From Phytopythium helicoides (Eukaryota; Oomycota; Peronosporomycetes; Pythiales; Pythiaceae), in NCBI GenBank assembly GCA_024867545.1, contig JANFNE010000061.1:186001-250000 (forward strand): a DNA stretch of 64,000 bases, read 5' to 3'. Positions 24,009-34,610 of this stretch are shown piece by piece. Made by a program: the position numbers and the translations under genes. Under the pieces are notes generated by a model. The model saw only the letters and a list, made by a program, of their open reading frames with translations, was not told the DNA's origin and made no database searches. Positions within the stretch are counted from its first letter, which is position 1; every line of letters starts with the position of its first letter.

Positions 24009-24411
24009 GGCGCGGAACCAATCGCCGCGCGCGCGTCCGGAGGCCCCAGAGGCCGCGAGTTGCACGCGCCGAGAGCTCGCGAGCTGCAGATCAGCGCCTG
24101 CCGCCTCTCGCCAGCCGCGCGGCGCTCTGCTGCTGCCTGGCGGCGCCCGAAGCTCCGCGCCGCTCGCCGGAATCGACCGACCTGGAGCTTGCCTCGCCAG
24201 TGCAGCCCGTCGATTCGTTTGAGAGAGTTTGTACCGTATACTACGATTCCAGCCATATTAATAGAGATATTTTCGATAATAGACATGCATACTATCTGTA
24301 ATATTTAGAAACATTAGGAGAACAATAACGGGTATTTTGTAATAAAGATGAGATGGGAGACGCTATTTTTTAATTTGCTTTTGAGAATGGCTACACCTTG
24401 TCACTTCAACT
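24009..24411. other. Intergenic region, partly AT-rich
   Basis: This is the 5' flank of the PHD-finger gene and the 3' flank of the membrane protein gene. About 24230-24370 is AT-rich. No gene is seen. Confidence 0.5.
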
Positions 24412-25844
24412 TCAGACCAGACTGAAGAGCTCGTCTTCTGCGCTTGGAGCGGCTTTTTGCACGTCGAGAGCTCTGTACAACATTGTGAGCGCGGCTGTGA
24501 TGTCGCTCTCGTGGCCGTGGAAGCCGTCGACTGCGGGGATGGCGGTCATGCTCCACCCACCTCCGTCGCCGGTACCGACCTCGCCGAACAGCTCAAGCAC
24601 GGAGCCATCACTCGCCTTGAGGAAGTGTCGGTGCAGCTGCCGAGCTCCATCCATTGCAACATTGTAGATCGCGACGTGCGCACTCTTCTCCTGGAATGAC
24701 GCGTCCAGAGGGTCTGTCAATACGTAGTCGTGCACAAACACCTTGCGCTGAGCTCCTTGAGGCCCGCGCCAGCGTCGAGCCGCAGCGACGAGCGCGTGAA
24801 GCTCACCTAGCGACAGCTCCAGGTCATGAGGCACAAAGAACTCTACCTCGAGACCGTGAATGCGGCGGTAGATGTCGAGCATGCGGCCGTTGCGGTGCAC
24901 ATGGAGCAAGGTACACGTAGAAAGCTGCGAGCGACATACACGTGAGCGCAGCAAAAAGTGCCAGCGTAATGAACGCTCCCACGATGCCACTGCCCTCAAG
25001 TGCCTGAAATCGAATGTACAGCTTGAACCAGTCACCATCAACACAGTGACAAGATGAGGCAGGCGATGCTTGTCGAGCATTCGGGGAGGGAGGAGCAATC
25101 GTAGTGGTGCGAGGCCACGTCAGCAATAAGCACCAGAAGTGGGTCCAGAATCATTGCTGCGCCAACGCACACAATAAAGTCTGAACCGAAAGCTGGCAAA
25201 TCACCAATGAGCTTCTGGGCAAGAGCGGCGGCTAAAGCGAACGAGGAAAAGAGCAGAGCGTTCGCTGCAACTCCAACGACGATCAGCGCCACTTCGGTTC
25301 GGGTAGGAATTGAGCGCCACGTATACTTCACTAGGCACGAAAGCCACCGCGGCTGGAGGTCAAACACTGGGACTCGTCGAGCACGCAAAAACAGCCACTG
25401 GATCGCGGAACGAATATATAAACGCAGCCAACATGCGAAGAGAAGCAGCAGCAGCAATCGCCAAAACTCGAGTGTTCGCCAAGCCTTGTCGCCTGATCTA
25501 GATCCCAACAGGTCAGCGAGCAGCTCGTGACGAAGATATAGCAATTTGCGCTGCGTATGGAAACGCACATGGCGTGCCGTCTCAGTTGCTGCTGCCGCGT
25601 TTACCGAGAAGTGATAGTGTTCATAGTCAAATGGCTCGTCATCTGCTGTATCGAGTTTGATGGTTGTTTCGTGGGTATCGTTCTCAACGTCTGACAGCTC
25701 GTCAGAGGACGAGAAGATCCACTCTTCGCTATCAGATGTACACGCGATTGAGCGAAAGCTGGCAGCAGTTTCTATCACTCGAGTACTTCCCCTCGGTGTA
25801 GCCTCCAGTATGGGCTCAATCTCCATGTCTACACGCGCCGACAT
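24412..25844 (-). CDS. Multi-pass membrane protein of unknown function, two frameshifts
   Basis: The start at 25844 (MSARVDMEIEPILE) opens an acidic Ser-rich cytosolic head. Hydrophobic segments follow at about 25400-25440 (LLLLLLFACWLRLYI), 25230-25290 and 25150-25190, and GAFITLALFAALTC at about 24960. The C-terminal soluble part has RKVFVHDYVLTDPLD and ends ELFSLV. The frame changes near 25051 (CAAG/CTTG) and 24908 (CAAG/CTTG); removing one T from the coding strand at each gives one continuous protein. I do not recognise the family. The neighbouring genes give no functional hint. Confidence 0.6.
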
Positions 25845-26104
25845 CGGGAGGGCTGGTGTGATTCTATCCCCAGACTACGCTCATATGTTGGCGTTAATAC
25901 TCTCAACTTACAAGAAAGAGCATCAAAGCCAACAACGTACGTACGTAGACGCGAGTGTTGCCTTTTCCGCGCAGTATCCATTTCGATGGCGGCCACCAAC
26001 TTCTGTTTGCATGCCTTCTCCTTGGATTTCTGACGCCAGACTCGTCGTCTCTGTCTGTAAGTGTTGTGCTGGCTGTTGCCCCGCTAGCCTCGATTTGGCA
26101 ACTG

Positions 26105-27732
26105 CTAGGCTAGATCATTCCCTTGGTCTTGAGGCTGACGACGTCTTCGAACTGTTCCTCGGCCAGCATCTTTCGTTGGCACTGGAGACGAAATCCGCCG
26201 CGCGTATCGCCCAAAACCATTTTCAACTAACTGTGGTGGTCGTAGGGAGCACAAGTCGCGCTGAACATCCATTTCAACATCAAATCGCCTAGAAGCGCCG
26301 ACATTCACACCTACAATTTCGTTCTTCACCACTGTTTGTACATACAAGTTGCACAGCCACGACGACAAATCCCGTGTATATATCTGCTCGATGTCACGGA
26401 ACTTGTCCATCGTAGTGTCCAACTCTCCACGTAGCAAGGGGATCTTGTATTTGCCGCTGACAAGTGTCATGTCGGGTGTGCACATTGGTAAGACTCCCCA
26501 ACCAACTACCGCATCTGTCAGGGGCGACGACACCCCACCTGTCTTTTGTGGTCGTTTTCGGCGGGGTTTTGATGATGCGTCACCACTGACTACGTCTTCG
26601 TCACGCACATCAGCCAATCGAAAAAGCTCGAAGATGATCACGTTTGCCGGTCGCCGTGCGCTTTCGGGAGGGCACACGACATCAAGTCGCTGTTCGACTG
26701 CAATATCTGTGTGGAAGTACCGTCCTCGATGTATGAAAGGGGCGGGTGAAGTTTGGTCTTCGCCTCCGCTGCCCTTTTCGATGTCCATGATCGCTCTGTT
26801 TCCGCTCTTCAAGCGACTGCTCTCGGTCCCAGTTGCTCCAATGCATCGCATGCCCACCTAGACGGTCGTATAAAGTTGCCACAAGTACGTAGTTGCCTCG
26901 TGGGAGCTTGTCCTTGACGGCGTTCAGTCGACGTACCCGCACTGCGAGTGTCTGTGGGATACCCTTCCACGTGACGCGCAATCGTCGCAGACTCTCTGGC
27001 ACCCGTGACTCCGCAAAGTCTCCGTATTCGCGGTGAACTTGAGCTTGCTGGTGCTGGAGTACGTCGAGCAAGTGAGCTTCGCATTGCTGATACAATGTTC
27101 GGATTCTCCGTGATCGCAGTTCTGATAGCTCAGCTAACTGTTTCTCCCTTCGCACAAGCACTTCGTGTCGCCTCTGTGCCTCCTCTAGCAAACTCGCTCT
27201 CAGCAAGGCCTCTCTGTATGCGAGTTGGGATTCTCTCTGCCGATACTGATCGGCTTCTAGCTGCGCTTGGCGGATTCGAGCTTCTTCAACCTCTCGCTCT
27301 CGTGCCTCGATCTCGTCAACTGGCACTGCCCCTATCACAACTTCGTTATCAGGAATCTCAACCTCAAAAGTCTCGAGGTACGGCGGGACGTCATTCTGCG
27401 CTGATGGATCCGAGTTTGCTAGCTCGGCGGTTAGCAACTCGATTAGCGAGTGCCGATCCCGCGCGCTCGGTAGTGGGGGCAGCGGCGTCTCAGATTCCCA
27501 TATTGAGTCTCGCGACTCGGGTGGATCCGCATAGTCAGCACCGTCGTTGTCGTTGTTGTCATCACCATCGCCATCGTTCATTTCGTCGCCAAGTTCGCCA
27601 TCATCGTCACCAGTGTTGCTTTCATCTGTCCCGCTGCCATCCTCCTCCTCCTCCTCCTCTCCTCGATTGGAGTCCCCCTCAGCGGACTGCTCTCGGACCG
27701 TCAGAGCTCAGCTCGGCATACGACGACAGCAT
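26105..27732 (-). CDS. Coiled-coil protein with a C2-like C-terminal domain
   Basis: A probable start at 27732 (MLSSYAELSSDGP) precedes an acidic head with a Glu run and many Asp/Asn residues. A long Arg/Glu/Gln-rich coiled coil spans about 27300-27030. The C-terminal region reads like a beta-sandwich, with LPRGNYVLVATLYDRLGG, FIHRGRYFHTDI and GKYKIPLLRGELD. Frame changes lie near 27693 and 26831 (AACTGGG), and possibly near 26235, where an alternative C-terminus would end at 26110. C2-like coiled-coil proteins of this style are often ciliary, but I cannot name the family, so that is only a suggestion. Confidence 0.55.
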
Positions 27733-27993
27733 CCGCGCCCGGTTCGCGCCATTAAGCAGTCCGTTTCCAGCTCGCCAGCAGCGACGTCGACACAAATAGC
27801 GCCTCGGTTTTTCTCAAACCGCTTCAATCCTGAATGGCTACACCTTGTCCACTTCAACGTGTCCCCTCCTACCTCCAAAATTACATACCCTCCACATCCC
27901 CGTGAATCACATCTCACAGGTCCCTCCAGACACCACCTCCGCCACCACCAGCTACGGACCGCCCACCTCCCCACCCATCGCATCTGGAGCAGC

Positions 27994-28685
27994 ATGCTGA
28001 GCGCGCTGTCGTCGCAGTTGGGCACGCTATCGCTGCGTGCAGGCCGCCCGTCGGCGCTTAAGGCCGCCGTGGGCGCCTCCAGCGCGCGCCTGGGCTTCTC
28101 GTCGAGCTCGGAGGCGTCCTGCGGCGGCCGAGGAGGACGCGACGGCGGCGTTCCTGAGCGCGGCGGCGCCCTGCCGAGGCGCGCGAGGTCAAGACCATGA
28201 AGAAGAACATCCGCGTGAGCCCGCGCAAGCTCACGTACCTGGCGCAGCAGATCCGCGGGCTGTCGGCGCCCGAGGCCATCCTGCAGCTCAAGTTCTCGCC
28301 CAAGCGCCGCGCCGAGGTCGTCAAGAAGACGGTGCAGAACGCCATCAACCTGGCAGACATTAACTACCAGATCGAGCCCGAGAACCTCCAGGTCGCAGAG
28401 TGCTTCGTGAACAAGGGACACTACCTCAAGCGCCTGCGGATCATGGGCCGAGGTGCGTCGCCGAGGGTTTGGCGGATGGAGCGAATTTGCGATTTGGAGC
28501 TGACAGGATGAATGAAACACTTGACAGGCCGCTCCGGTATCATGCACCACCCGCACACGCACCTTACGGTCGTGCTGCGCGAGATCGACGGCTCGCAGAA
28601 GAAGCTCAACCGGTTCATGACCAAGAAGCTCGCGCGTGAGGCCAAGCAGGCCCAGAAGGCTGCGCCGGTCGAGCAGGACGCCTAA
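27994..28685 (+). CDS. Mitochondrial ribosomal protein uL22m (L22)
   Basis: This is a large-subunit mitoribosomal protein near the exit tunnel. The core begins MKKNIRVSPRKLTYLAQQI at 28197 and continues with KTVQNAINLA, the L22 signature region. An intron at 28453-28527 (GTGCGT...ACAG) splits MGRG from RSGIMHHPHTHLTVVL, so the second exon completes the ribosomal domain. The N-terminal leader from 27994 (MLSALSSQLGTLSLRAGRP) is Arg/Ser-rich and lacks acids, as in a mitochondrial targeting peptide. Two frame changes between leader and core, near 28120 (TCCTGCG) and 28172 (CCCTGCC), each look like one extra T; without them the leader joins the core in frame. Confidence 0.9.
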
Positions 28686-29235
28686 GCCCTCATAGAACCG
28701 ACGCATTGGGTCCCCGGCAGCTCTCCGTTGAGTAGTAGAACACGAGAGATCCCTATCCTTGCAATTCCTGAATCCCGTTGTCCAGCTTGGCCTTGCTCGA
28801 TGTCGTTGCGAGTGCGTTGTGGCCTCATACAATCGCGATAACCTTGCCGCCGAGAGCTACCGAGGGCCATCATCTCGGTTTCGATGCGTGGAGGATCACC
28901 CACTTGGAGGCAGAACGAGTAGTTTGCTGCCTTGTCGATGCTTTTACGTGTCGTCTCTAGGCTCACCTGCACAATTGATTGGAATCAATCGCCTGTCGTT
29001 GCGATTCATCAAATGGCAGCACATGCAACACGATTGACTCTGTTCTAACTCCTAACGCACACTCGCTCTTGCACTACACCAAGCACATCATCTAGCTACA
29101 CACGCAGAGCTGTAGCTGTCATGTTCTAGTTGCGAAGTCCCCTCTCGAACGATACCTTGCGTACGAAAGCTGTTTGAAGGCAACATCGCCTTCATTTATT
29201 GCATCATATTTCTCATTCTTCGTCGAAGAATCTAT
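28686..29235. other. Intergenic region
   Basis: This is downstream of uL22m and upstream of the truncated oxygenase-gene copy. No coding-like frame is seen. Confidence 0.5.
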
Positions 29236-29891
29236 CTAAACGTGCTCACGAGCTGCTTCACGAGCAAACCCAACCCAGACGTGAAGATTGGCATTGTGTC
29301 AATACAACGAGTGTGGGAATTGGCGATTCACTCGCGGAACTTTGAGCAATCATTGGCGTGGTGGAGCGCTCAGAAAGTCACTGGATAAATCGTTCGGTCA
29401 AAGCAATCGTTGGCCTCACCAAAAAGTTGGTTTCGTCGCGCCGCGCGACTATTGGATCCCTAATCAACTCACGCATTCGCTCAATCGAGAGCGATATCGC
29501 TGCAGCCAGAAAGGTAGAGACCTGGGAAATTCCAGATGCAAGTTTTCCAAATGCTCCACACATTGAGAAATCTCTGCGCGGGCCATATGAAATGATGACC
29601 CTGCCGAGCTTGGCGTTGAGCGTGATAAATCCAACTAGAAGCTCATCTTTTGACAGCCAAAGCGCTGAACAAATCAACACCGATGGGGAGGCGTCCGCTG
29701 AATTTGAGCACGCCCTGATTGCTCTCCATAAAGCTCGTCAGACTAGACGTCCTGCAAACCTGCAAAAGCCGTCAATGATCATGATGCGGCCGGGTACGGA
29801 TGCTGACGCCTCTGCCTTGCTGCTGAAGCAAGGGTGGGCCTGCTGCTCGGTGGTGGGGCGTGAGTTTGTGGATTGGCAGCCCTCATGGTGA
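29236..29891 (+). pseudogene. Truncated copy of the C-terminal region of the 42.7-45 kb oxygenase-like gene
   Basis: The translation matches the 3' part of the minus-strand gene at 42688-45015: LTSCFTSKPN, RVWELAI, AIVGL, RSIESDIAAA and WEIPDASFPNAPHIEK occur in the same order in both. By eye, DNA identity is roughly 90 percent in the best part. The copy lacks the oxygenase-like domain, has a stop and frame change near 29390, and diverges after about 29650. It lies on the opposite strand 13 kb away, so it is a dispersed inverted duplicate that is probably not functional. Confidence 0.75.
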
Positions 29892-30253
29892 CCACACTGG
29901 TAATATGAGTGCTTGGACGTGGATTTTCTGAATCTATCGTTCGTGCTCTAGTTGAGGGTCGTGAGGTAGTCAATGCTGCCATGACACATTGACAAATTGC
30001 AGACCTGAAGGCTTAAAAGTTCACTCGGCTCAAAGCAAGTCGGGTTCCGACAATTCCAAGCTCTTGATTCTATGCAGCGCTTGTGTAGGCATCACTGATG
30101 CCAGAGCACCACGAGACATTGATGCAATGGCCGCAAAATCGCCTTGAAGTGGTCGCGATGACGAGCATCACGCCGAAGTGAGATCACGCTTTGCAGCCAT
30201 TTTCAGCCAATCCGCTACTGTGCGTCGCTCAAACTCGGCGTTCGTTCGTCTCC
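29892..30253. other. Upstream region of the DUF2439 gene
   Basis: No gene is seen. A CCATTTTCAGCCAAT segment at about 30196-30211, some 50 bases before the start codon, resembles the flanking element of oomycete core promoters, but the match is weak. Confidence 0.35.
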
Positions 30254-31135
30254 ATGGTGCGCGTGAGCGACCTGCTGGGCTCGGCGCCCGTCGCGCACTT
30301 CGAGTGCATGTACACCAAGCACAAGACGCAGAAGCGCAAGACGTGGCAGGACGGCTTCGTGTCGGTCTACGCCTCTCGGCGGCTCGTGCTGCACGAGGAC
30401 GGCCCGCTGCAGGGCAAGTGACGCGTTGGCTCCTGTTGCTGCGGTGGAAATGGCTGACGAGGATTGCGGCGGTGGCCAGGGTCGCTGCTGGGTGAGACCA
30501 AGATGACACCCGTGGACTTCCACAAGGACTTGGAGTTCATCGACTTTGCCAAGTGCGTGGCAAGGAAGGGCTGATGGTGGCAAGAGCGGCGAGCTCAATG
30601 ACGCTGCCCTGCAGGTTCATCGTGGATATCATCGACACAACGCCCATCAAGGCAGAGACCGACGCTTCTCCAGCCCCAGCAGCTCCGTCCTTTGCAACTG
30701 CTAGGCCGTCCAGCGCTCCATCGTCGCGAACTGACGCGGCCACCGGCGGTCTCGGCGGTGCGAGCCCCAGCAGCGCCATCAACGGCAAGTTCAAGACGCC
30801 GGCGATGCGGCCTGGGCCGTCTCGGCTGACCAAGTCGGCGGCTCCACGCGGCCGACCACATCCCTACGCAGCTAGCAACACCAACGGCGCGCCAAAGCGA
30901 CCGCTTCAGCCCGCGGGTGTCTCGGGACAGCAGAAAGAGGATCCACGCTTCGACTTTGACCGCCACCCGACCTCCGAGTGGAGCTACAAGCCCGGCGCCG
31001 TCGCGCGATCCCGTACGTCTCGGACGCAGAGCTCTGTTCAGCTCGCAGACTGGTTGCTCATGTGTGTGTGTGTGTGCTGCTGCTGGCGGTCTTGCAGCCG
31101 ACCAGGTTCTCGCGCTGATCGACCTGCAGCAGTAG
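30254..31135 (+). CDS. ZGRF1-type (DUF2439) domain protein
   Basis: The N-terminus contains FECMYTKHKTQKRKTWQDGF, a close match to the DUF2439 domain found in ZGRF1-like DNA repair and meiotic proteins. Exons are 30254-30417, 30480-30552, 30615-31012 and 31098-31135. Introns are 30418-30479, 30553-30614 (GTGCGT...GCAG) and 31013-31097 (GTACGT...GCAG, containing a TG microsatellite). After the domain comes a Pro/Ser/Ala-rich linker and the short tail PDQVLALIDLQQ. There is no helicase domain, so this is a stand-alone short form. One frame change near 30489 (GCTGGG) just after the first intron is needed to join exons. A nuclear genome-maintenance role is inferred from the domain. Confidence 0.75.
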
Positions 31136-31186
31136 ACGAAAGCTCTCCCCACCAACAGGTTGAAGTAGATTCCATTACTCGCAGCC

Positions 31187-31465
31187 TCACACGCCATCCG
31201 TGCTCGTCACGCTCGCGGTGGTCGCCGACGCCGAGTGCGGCCGCGCGGCGCCCACCAGGTCGTCCCACGAGTCGCGCGCGCCGAGCAGCACGCGCGAGAA
31301 GAGGTAGCGGTCGTCCTGCGCCACCGCGACGTACCCGCGGCGCCGCCAGTAGTCGCGCAGCGCTCGGGCCAGCGCCAGCGCCAGCAGCAGCGCCACGAGC
31401 CACGTGAGCGCGTCCAGCAGCCACTCGGCGGCGCGGTCGTCGCGCCTCCTGTGCCTGGCCTCCAT
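31187..31465 (-). CDS. Small single-pass membrane protein, 92 aa
   Basis: The start at 31465 (MEARHRRRDDRAAEW) is followed by a Leu/Ala-rich hydrophobic helix (LTWLVALLLALALARAL) and a basic RDYWRRRGY stretch, then a hydrophilic tail. An upstream in-frame Met at 31558 would add 31 non-conserved-looking residues. It converges on the DUF2439 gene with about 50 bp between stops. I do not recognise it. Confidence 0.5.
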   Translation of the reverse strand: MEARHRRRDDRAAEWLLDALTWLVALLLALALARALRDYWRRRGYVAVAQDDRYLFSRVLLGARDSWDDLVGAARPHSASATTASVTSTDGV

Positions 31466-31636
31466 GGGGCGATCAGCATGCGGATGAGTGGCCTGTCTCC
31501 ATTCCGCTTCTGAATACCCTCGCCTGATTAATATCTGTATATTGGCGCTACAAGCCAATTTTTGCTATGAAAAAACATATTCCGGTGTAAATGATTAATG
31601 AGTTGATGGGGTCTCTATCGTACTAGGAGGAGCGGC

Positions 31637-33514
31637 TCAGTCCTGGATGACGAAGGTCGAGTTGCTGAGGTCGCCGCGCGTGCGCGTGCGCTGCCGGCCG
31701 GCGAGCTGGGCGGCCACGTCGTCGCCGTCCTCGTCGTCCTGCGGGTCGCCGTCCGGGTTGGCGCGCGCCTCGAGCATGCAGCCGAGGCAGACCTTGACGC
31801 GCGACGTGGTGCGCGCGTCCACGAGCACCGGCAGCTTTCGGCAGCAGCGGCCGCAGCTCGCGTCGCCGCACACGCGGCAGCTGTGGCGCTTGCGCAGCAG
31901 CGAGAACTTGCTTTGGCACACGCAGCAGCGTGCGGGCCGCGGGAAGTGCCTGGACGACGAACCGTTCGCGGTCAGCTCCACGTTGTTGCCCTTGGCGGAG
32001 GCGCCGCGGCCGGTGCGCACGCGCAGCGCGAAGCTGCGCTTCTCAGCGTACGAACGCAGGTTGGCTAGCCGTAGAGCTGCGAGGTCCTGGTAGTGGCTTG
32101 TAGCTCGCGGCGCCAGCTTGCTCTTCGGGTCCACGTGGGCCGCGTAGGTGACCTGCACGACGCCAGGGGTGCCCGGCGCCTCGCGAACGATGTACACCTC
32201 GCAGCGGATGGACGCGCGCGTGAACGGAGGCACGGGCCGAACGCCAGGGATGCGGATGGACTCGACGACGCGGAAGCCCACCGACTGGCCGTTCTCGAGC
32301 GTCACCACGTCCGTGTAGTCGAGGTACACGAGGTCGAGCGCGCGAGAGGACGAGCCGAACGGGTTCTTGATGGCCGCGTACTTGAGGCCGCAGTGGAAGA
32401 ATCCGCTGGTCGACGGCACGCACGATGCGAGTACACGAGCTTCAAGGACTTGGTCATTCCCCATGAGGACACGCTGAGCCTCAAGGAATGCGGCCGACTC
32501 GTTGGCGGCCCCCATCGTCGATGGTGACGCAGCGAGCAACGACATGACGTGCTTGACCGAAGCGTTCACCTGCGTTGAGGCGCGCACTTCGCAGCGACTC
32601 CGCGTCGACTTGAAAACGCGGACGCCGTGCTTGACGCGCACGAACTCCCAGATCGAGTCGTCGTCACCTGCGGACGCGCTCGTCTTGCTGTCTCGGGCCA
32701 GGATGACATCCAGCGGCAAGATGTTGGACGGCGGACGCTCGTCCTCGGCTGTTGGCGAGCTGGTGCTGTCGCGCTTGCCTTTACCCTTGCGGGTCTCGTT
32801 CTCTGCCGCAAACGCCAGCGCCACGGGGTGTCTGCGCTTCATGTACTTGAAGCATCCCTGTTGCTGCGCTCGGCTGAGCTGTACGCCGTGGAAGACCCAG
32901 TCCATGGAGCTGTTCCTCCTCCTCATGGCGTTGTCTGCGCCTGCTGTCGCGGCCGCGGTCTCCACTCTCGGCGCTCGTTCCACGGGCGCAACCACTGGCG
33001 ACGGTACCGGCGCCGCATCCGGCGCGCTGGCGTCCGACTTTGCCTTGCGGCGCTCTCCAATCTGCACCTCAATCTCCCTCCTGGCCGCCACGGCCTCCGC
33101 CGTGGACGTCATGCGGCGCTTGGCAGCCGGGTCGAAGCGGAAGTACGCCTCGTAGTCGTCGTCCTCGTCGTCGTCCTCCTCCAGCCCCAGCGCGGCGGCC
33201 GTGGGCACGTCCACCACGCCCATGGCGCCGTGCAGCACCGAAGTCGCGCGGTTGGTCGGCACGCTGCCTGCAGCGCTCTCCCTGTCAAGCAGCGCGCCGA
33301 GCCCGCAGGCGTCGAGGCCCAGTCCTGCTTCGCCGCCGTAGCTGTTGGAGCGGCGGCCGAAGCGCGCCGAGCCGACGGACGTCATGGCGTCAAGTGATCT
33401 GCGCGCGTGCGTTGGGCGGTGAGACGCAGCGGCGGCGGCCTCGAAACGGACGGCGGGGGCTGACGCGGCGGTTGGCGCGGCGGAAAGTCGCGGACTGACG
33501 GACTGACTTGCCAT
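31637..33514 (-). CDS. START-FYVE protein, about 625 aa
   Basis: This is a single uninterrupted frame. The N-terminal half is low-complexity, with a GLEEDDDEDDDYEAYFRFD segment. A START-type lipid-binding domain follows, from about SIWEFVRVKHGVRVFKS to THVDP-like VTYAAHVDPKSK. A FYVE zinc finger lies near the C-terminus (about 31780-31930): CCVCQSKFSLLRKRHSCRVCG and later VKVCLGC. The basic motif reads RKRHSCR, where classical FYVE has RRHHCR, so one His is replaced by Ser. START-FYVE pairs are abundant in oomycetes and are expected to act at PI3P-containing endomembranes. The start at 33514 (MASQSVSPRLS) is preferred; 33385 (MTSVGSARFGRR) is a plausible alternative and 33730 is the upper limit. 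Confidence 0.88.
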   Translation of the reverse strand: MASQSVSPRLSAAPTAASAPAVRFEAAAAASHRPTHARRSLDAMTSVGSARFGRRSNSYGGEAGLGLDACGLGALLDRESAAGSVPTNRATSVLHGAMGVVDVPTAAALGLEEDDDEDDDYEAYFRFDPAAKRRMTSTAEAVAARREIEVQIGERRKAKSDASAPDAAPVPSPVVAPVERAPRVETAAATAGADNAMRRRNSSMDWVFHGVQLSRAQQQGCFKYMKRRHPVALAFAAENETRKGKGKRDSTSSPTAEDERPPSNILPLDVILARDSKTSASAGDDDSIWEFVRVKHGVRVFKSTRSRCEVRASTQVNASVKHVMSLLAASPSTMGAANESAAFLEAQRVLMGNDQVLEARVLASCVPSTSGFFHCGLKYAAIKNPFGSSSRALDLVYLDYTDVVTLENGQSVGFRVVESIRIPGVRPVPPFTRASIRCEVYIVREAPGTPGVVQVTYAAHVDPKSKLAPRATSHYQDLAALRLANLRSYAEKRSFALRVRTGRGASAKGNNVELTANGSSSRHFPRPARCCVCQSKFSLLRKRHSCRVCGDASCGRCCRKLPVLVDARTTSRVKVCLGCMLEARANPDGDPQDDEDGDDVAAQLAGRQRTRTRGDLSNSTFVIQD

Positions 33515-34610
33515 GCGCCAAGGAAGGCGGACGCAAGGCGGCGACGGAAGGCAAGTCGCGCAGATGGCTGCCTTGACGCGAGCCACAAGCGCGCCGCTAT
33601 AGTCAAGGCAAGATGTCGCCGCGCTGCGGAACCAGCTGGCGACACGACCTGCCAAAGATGATACCGCGCGCCACACGTTGAAGCAGATGGTGCGCCGCCT
33701 GGGACCACTGTCGCAGCCGCTGAACCCCATCTACACCCCGCGCGTTTGCGACCGCCGCGAGCCCGCGCATGGGGCGTGAACGACGCGTGATGATGCCGAG
33801 CGACTCGAGCCTTTAAAGGCGAGGCGGGCTTTTGCCTGGACGCTCGAGGCAGATCTTCCTCGGTCCGTCGACGGAGAGAGACATGATTGAGGTGGCGTCA
33901 GAGGCATTAGGTCTCAGAGGTCGAGTGCGACGCCACGACCGCCCGCGATCCTGAAGTTGTCGGAACGCGCCGCGCACTTGCGTCAACTGCAACGCCTCGA
34001 ATGGATCGCGACGGTCGCAGCAGCTTGTGGCTGGAGGGCTTCCTGGCGACTTGAGGCCTTCAAGGAGCTCCTACATACCCGTAGAGACCGAGGGTTATCG
34101 TCCGTAGAGATGGAGCTCCACGCATTCTTGATGTACCTCAACGAATGCTCGCGGGACCTGGAAGGGCGTGGGACGGACCACACGATGGAGCCCACAAACG
34201 CCGCCATCGCCTCTCCTCTGGTCGTCGCTGGCGTGGGTGAATTTGGTAAGGAGTGGCTCGCCTCCTGTCTCGTCCTTCGTTGCATCATCACAAGCATGAT
34301 CATGCTCGGTTCTATATCCACAAGCGATCAATCAACCGATCAGGTCTCCGTCTGCCAGCACATCATCAGCTGGTGTGTGGATGGCGGACATCCATCCACG
34401 AGGCTTGCTCAGCGTCATACATTATAGTAGGACTTGATCGAACGGATTGAATCCATTCCATCCATGGACATCAGGAGATTCCTGCTCAGCAGTCCAGAGC
34501 TCCGACCACGCGGAGCGAGCGCGAACAACGGGCTCCGTCTAAAATATAAATGATTGATTCAACGTGAAGAGCTCCCTCGCGGGTAGAGTACACCTGGTCT
34601 GCCGGGACGC
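33515..34610. other. Intergenic region, no convincing gene
   Basis: A plus-strand frame at 33957-34427 (156 codons) and an antisense frame over the same bases exist, but neither has conserved-looking sequence. About 34530-34560 is AT-rich and is probably the 3' flank of the Nudix gene. Confidence 0.4.

Noticed and set aside
27708..28832. Long minus-strand frame opposite uL22m
   Set aside because: It is the antisense of a clear ribosomal protein gene and has no recognisable sequence of its own.
33957..34427. 156-codon plus-strand frame
   Set aside because: No domain, no splice context and an equally long antisense frame; treated as noise.
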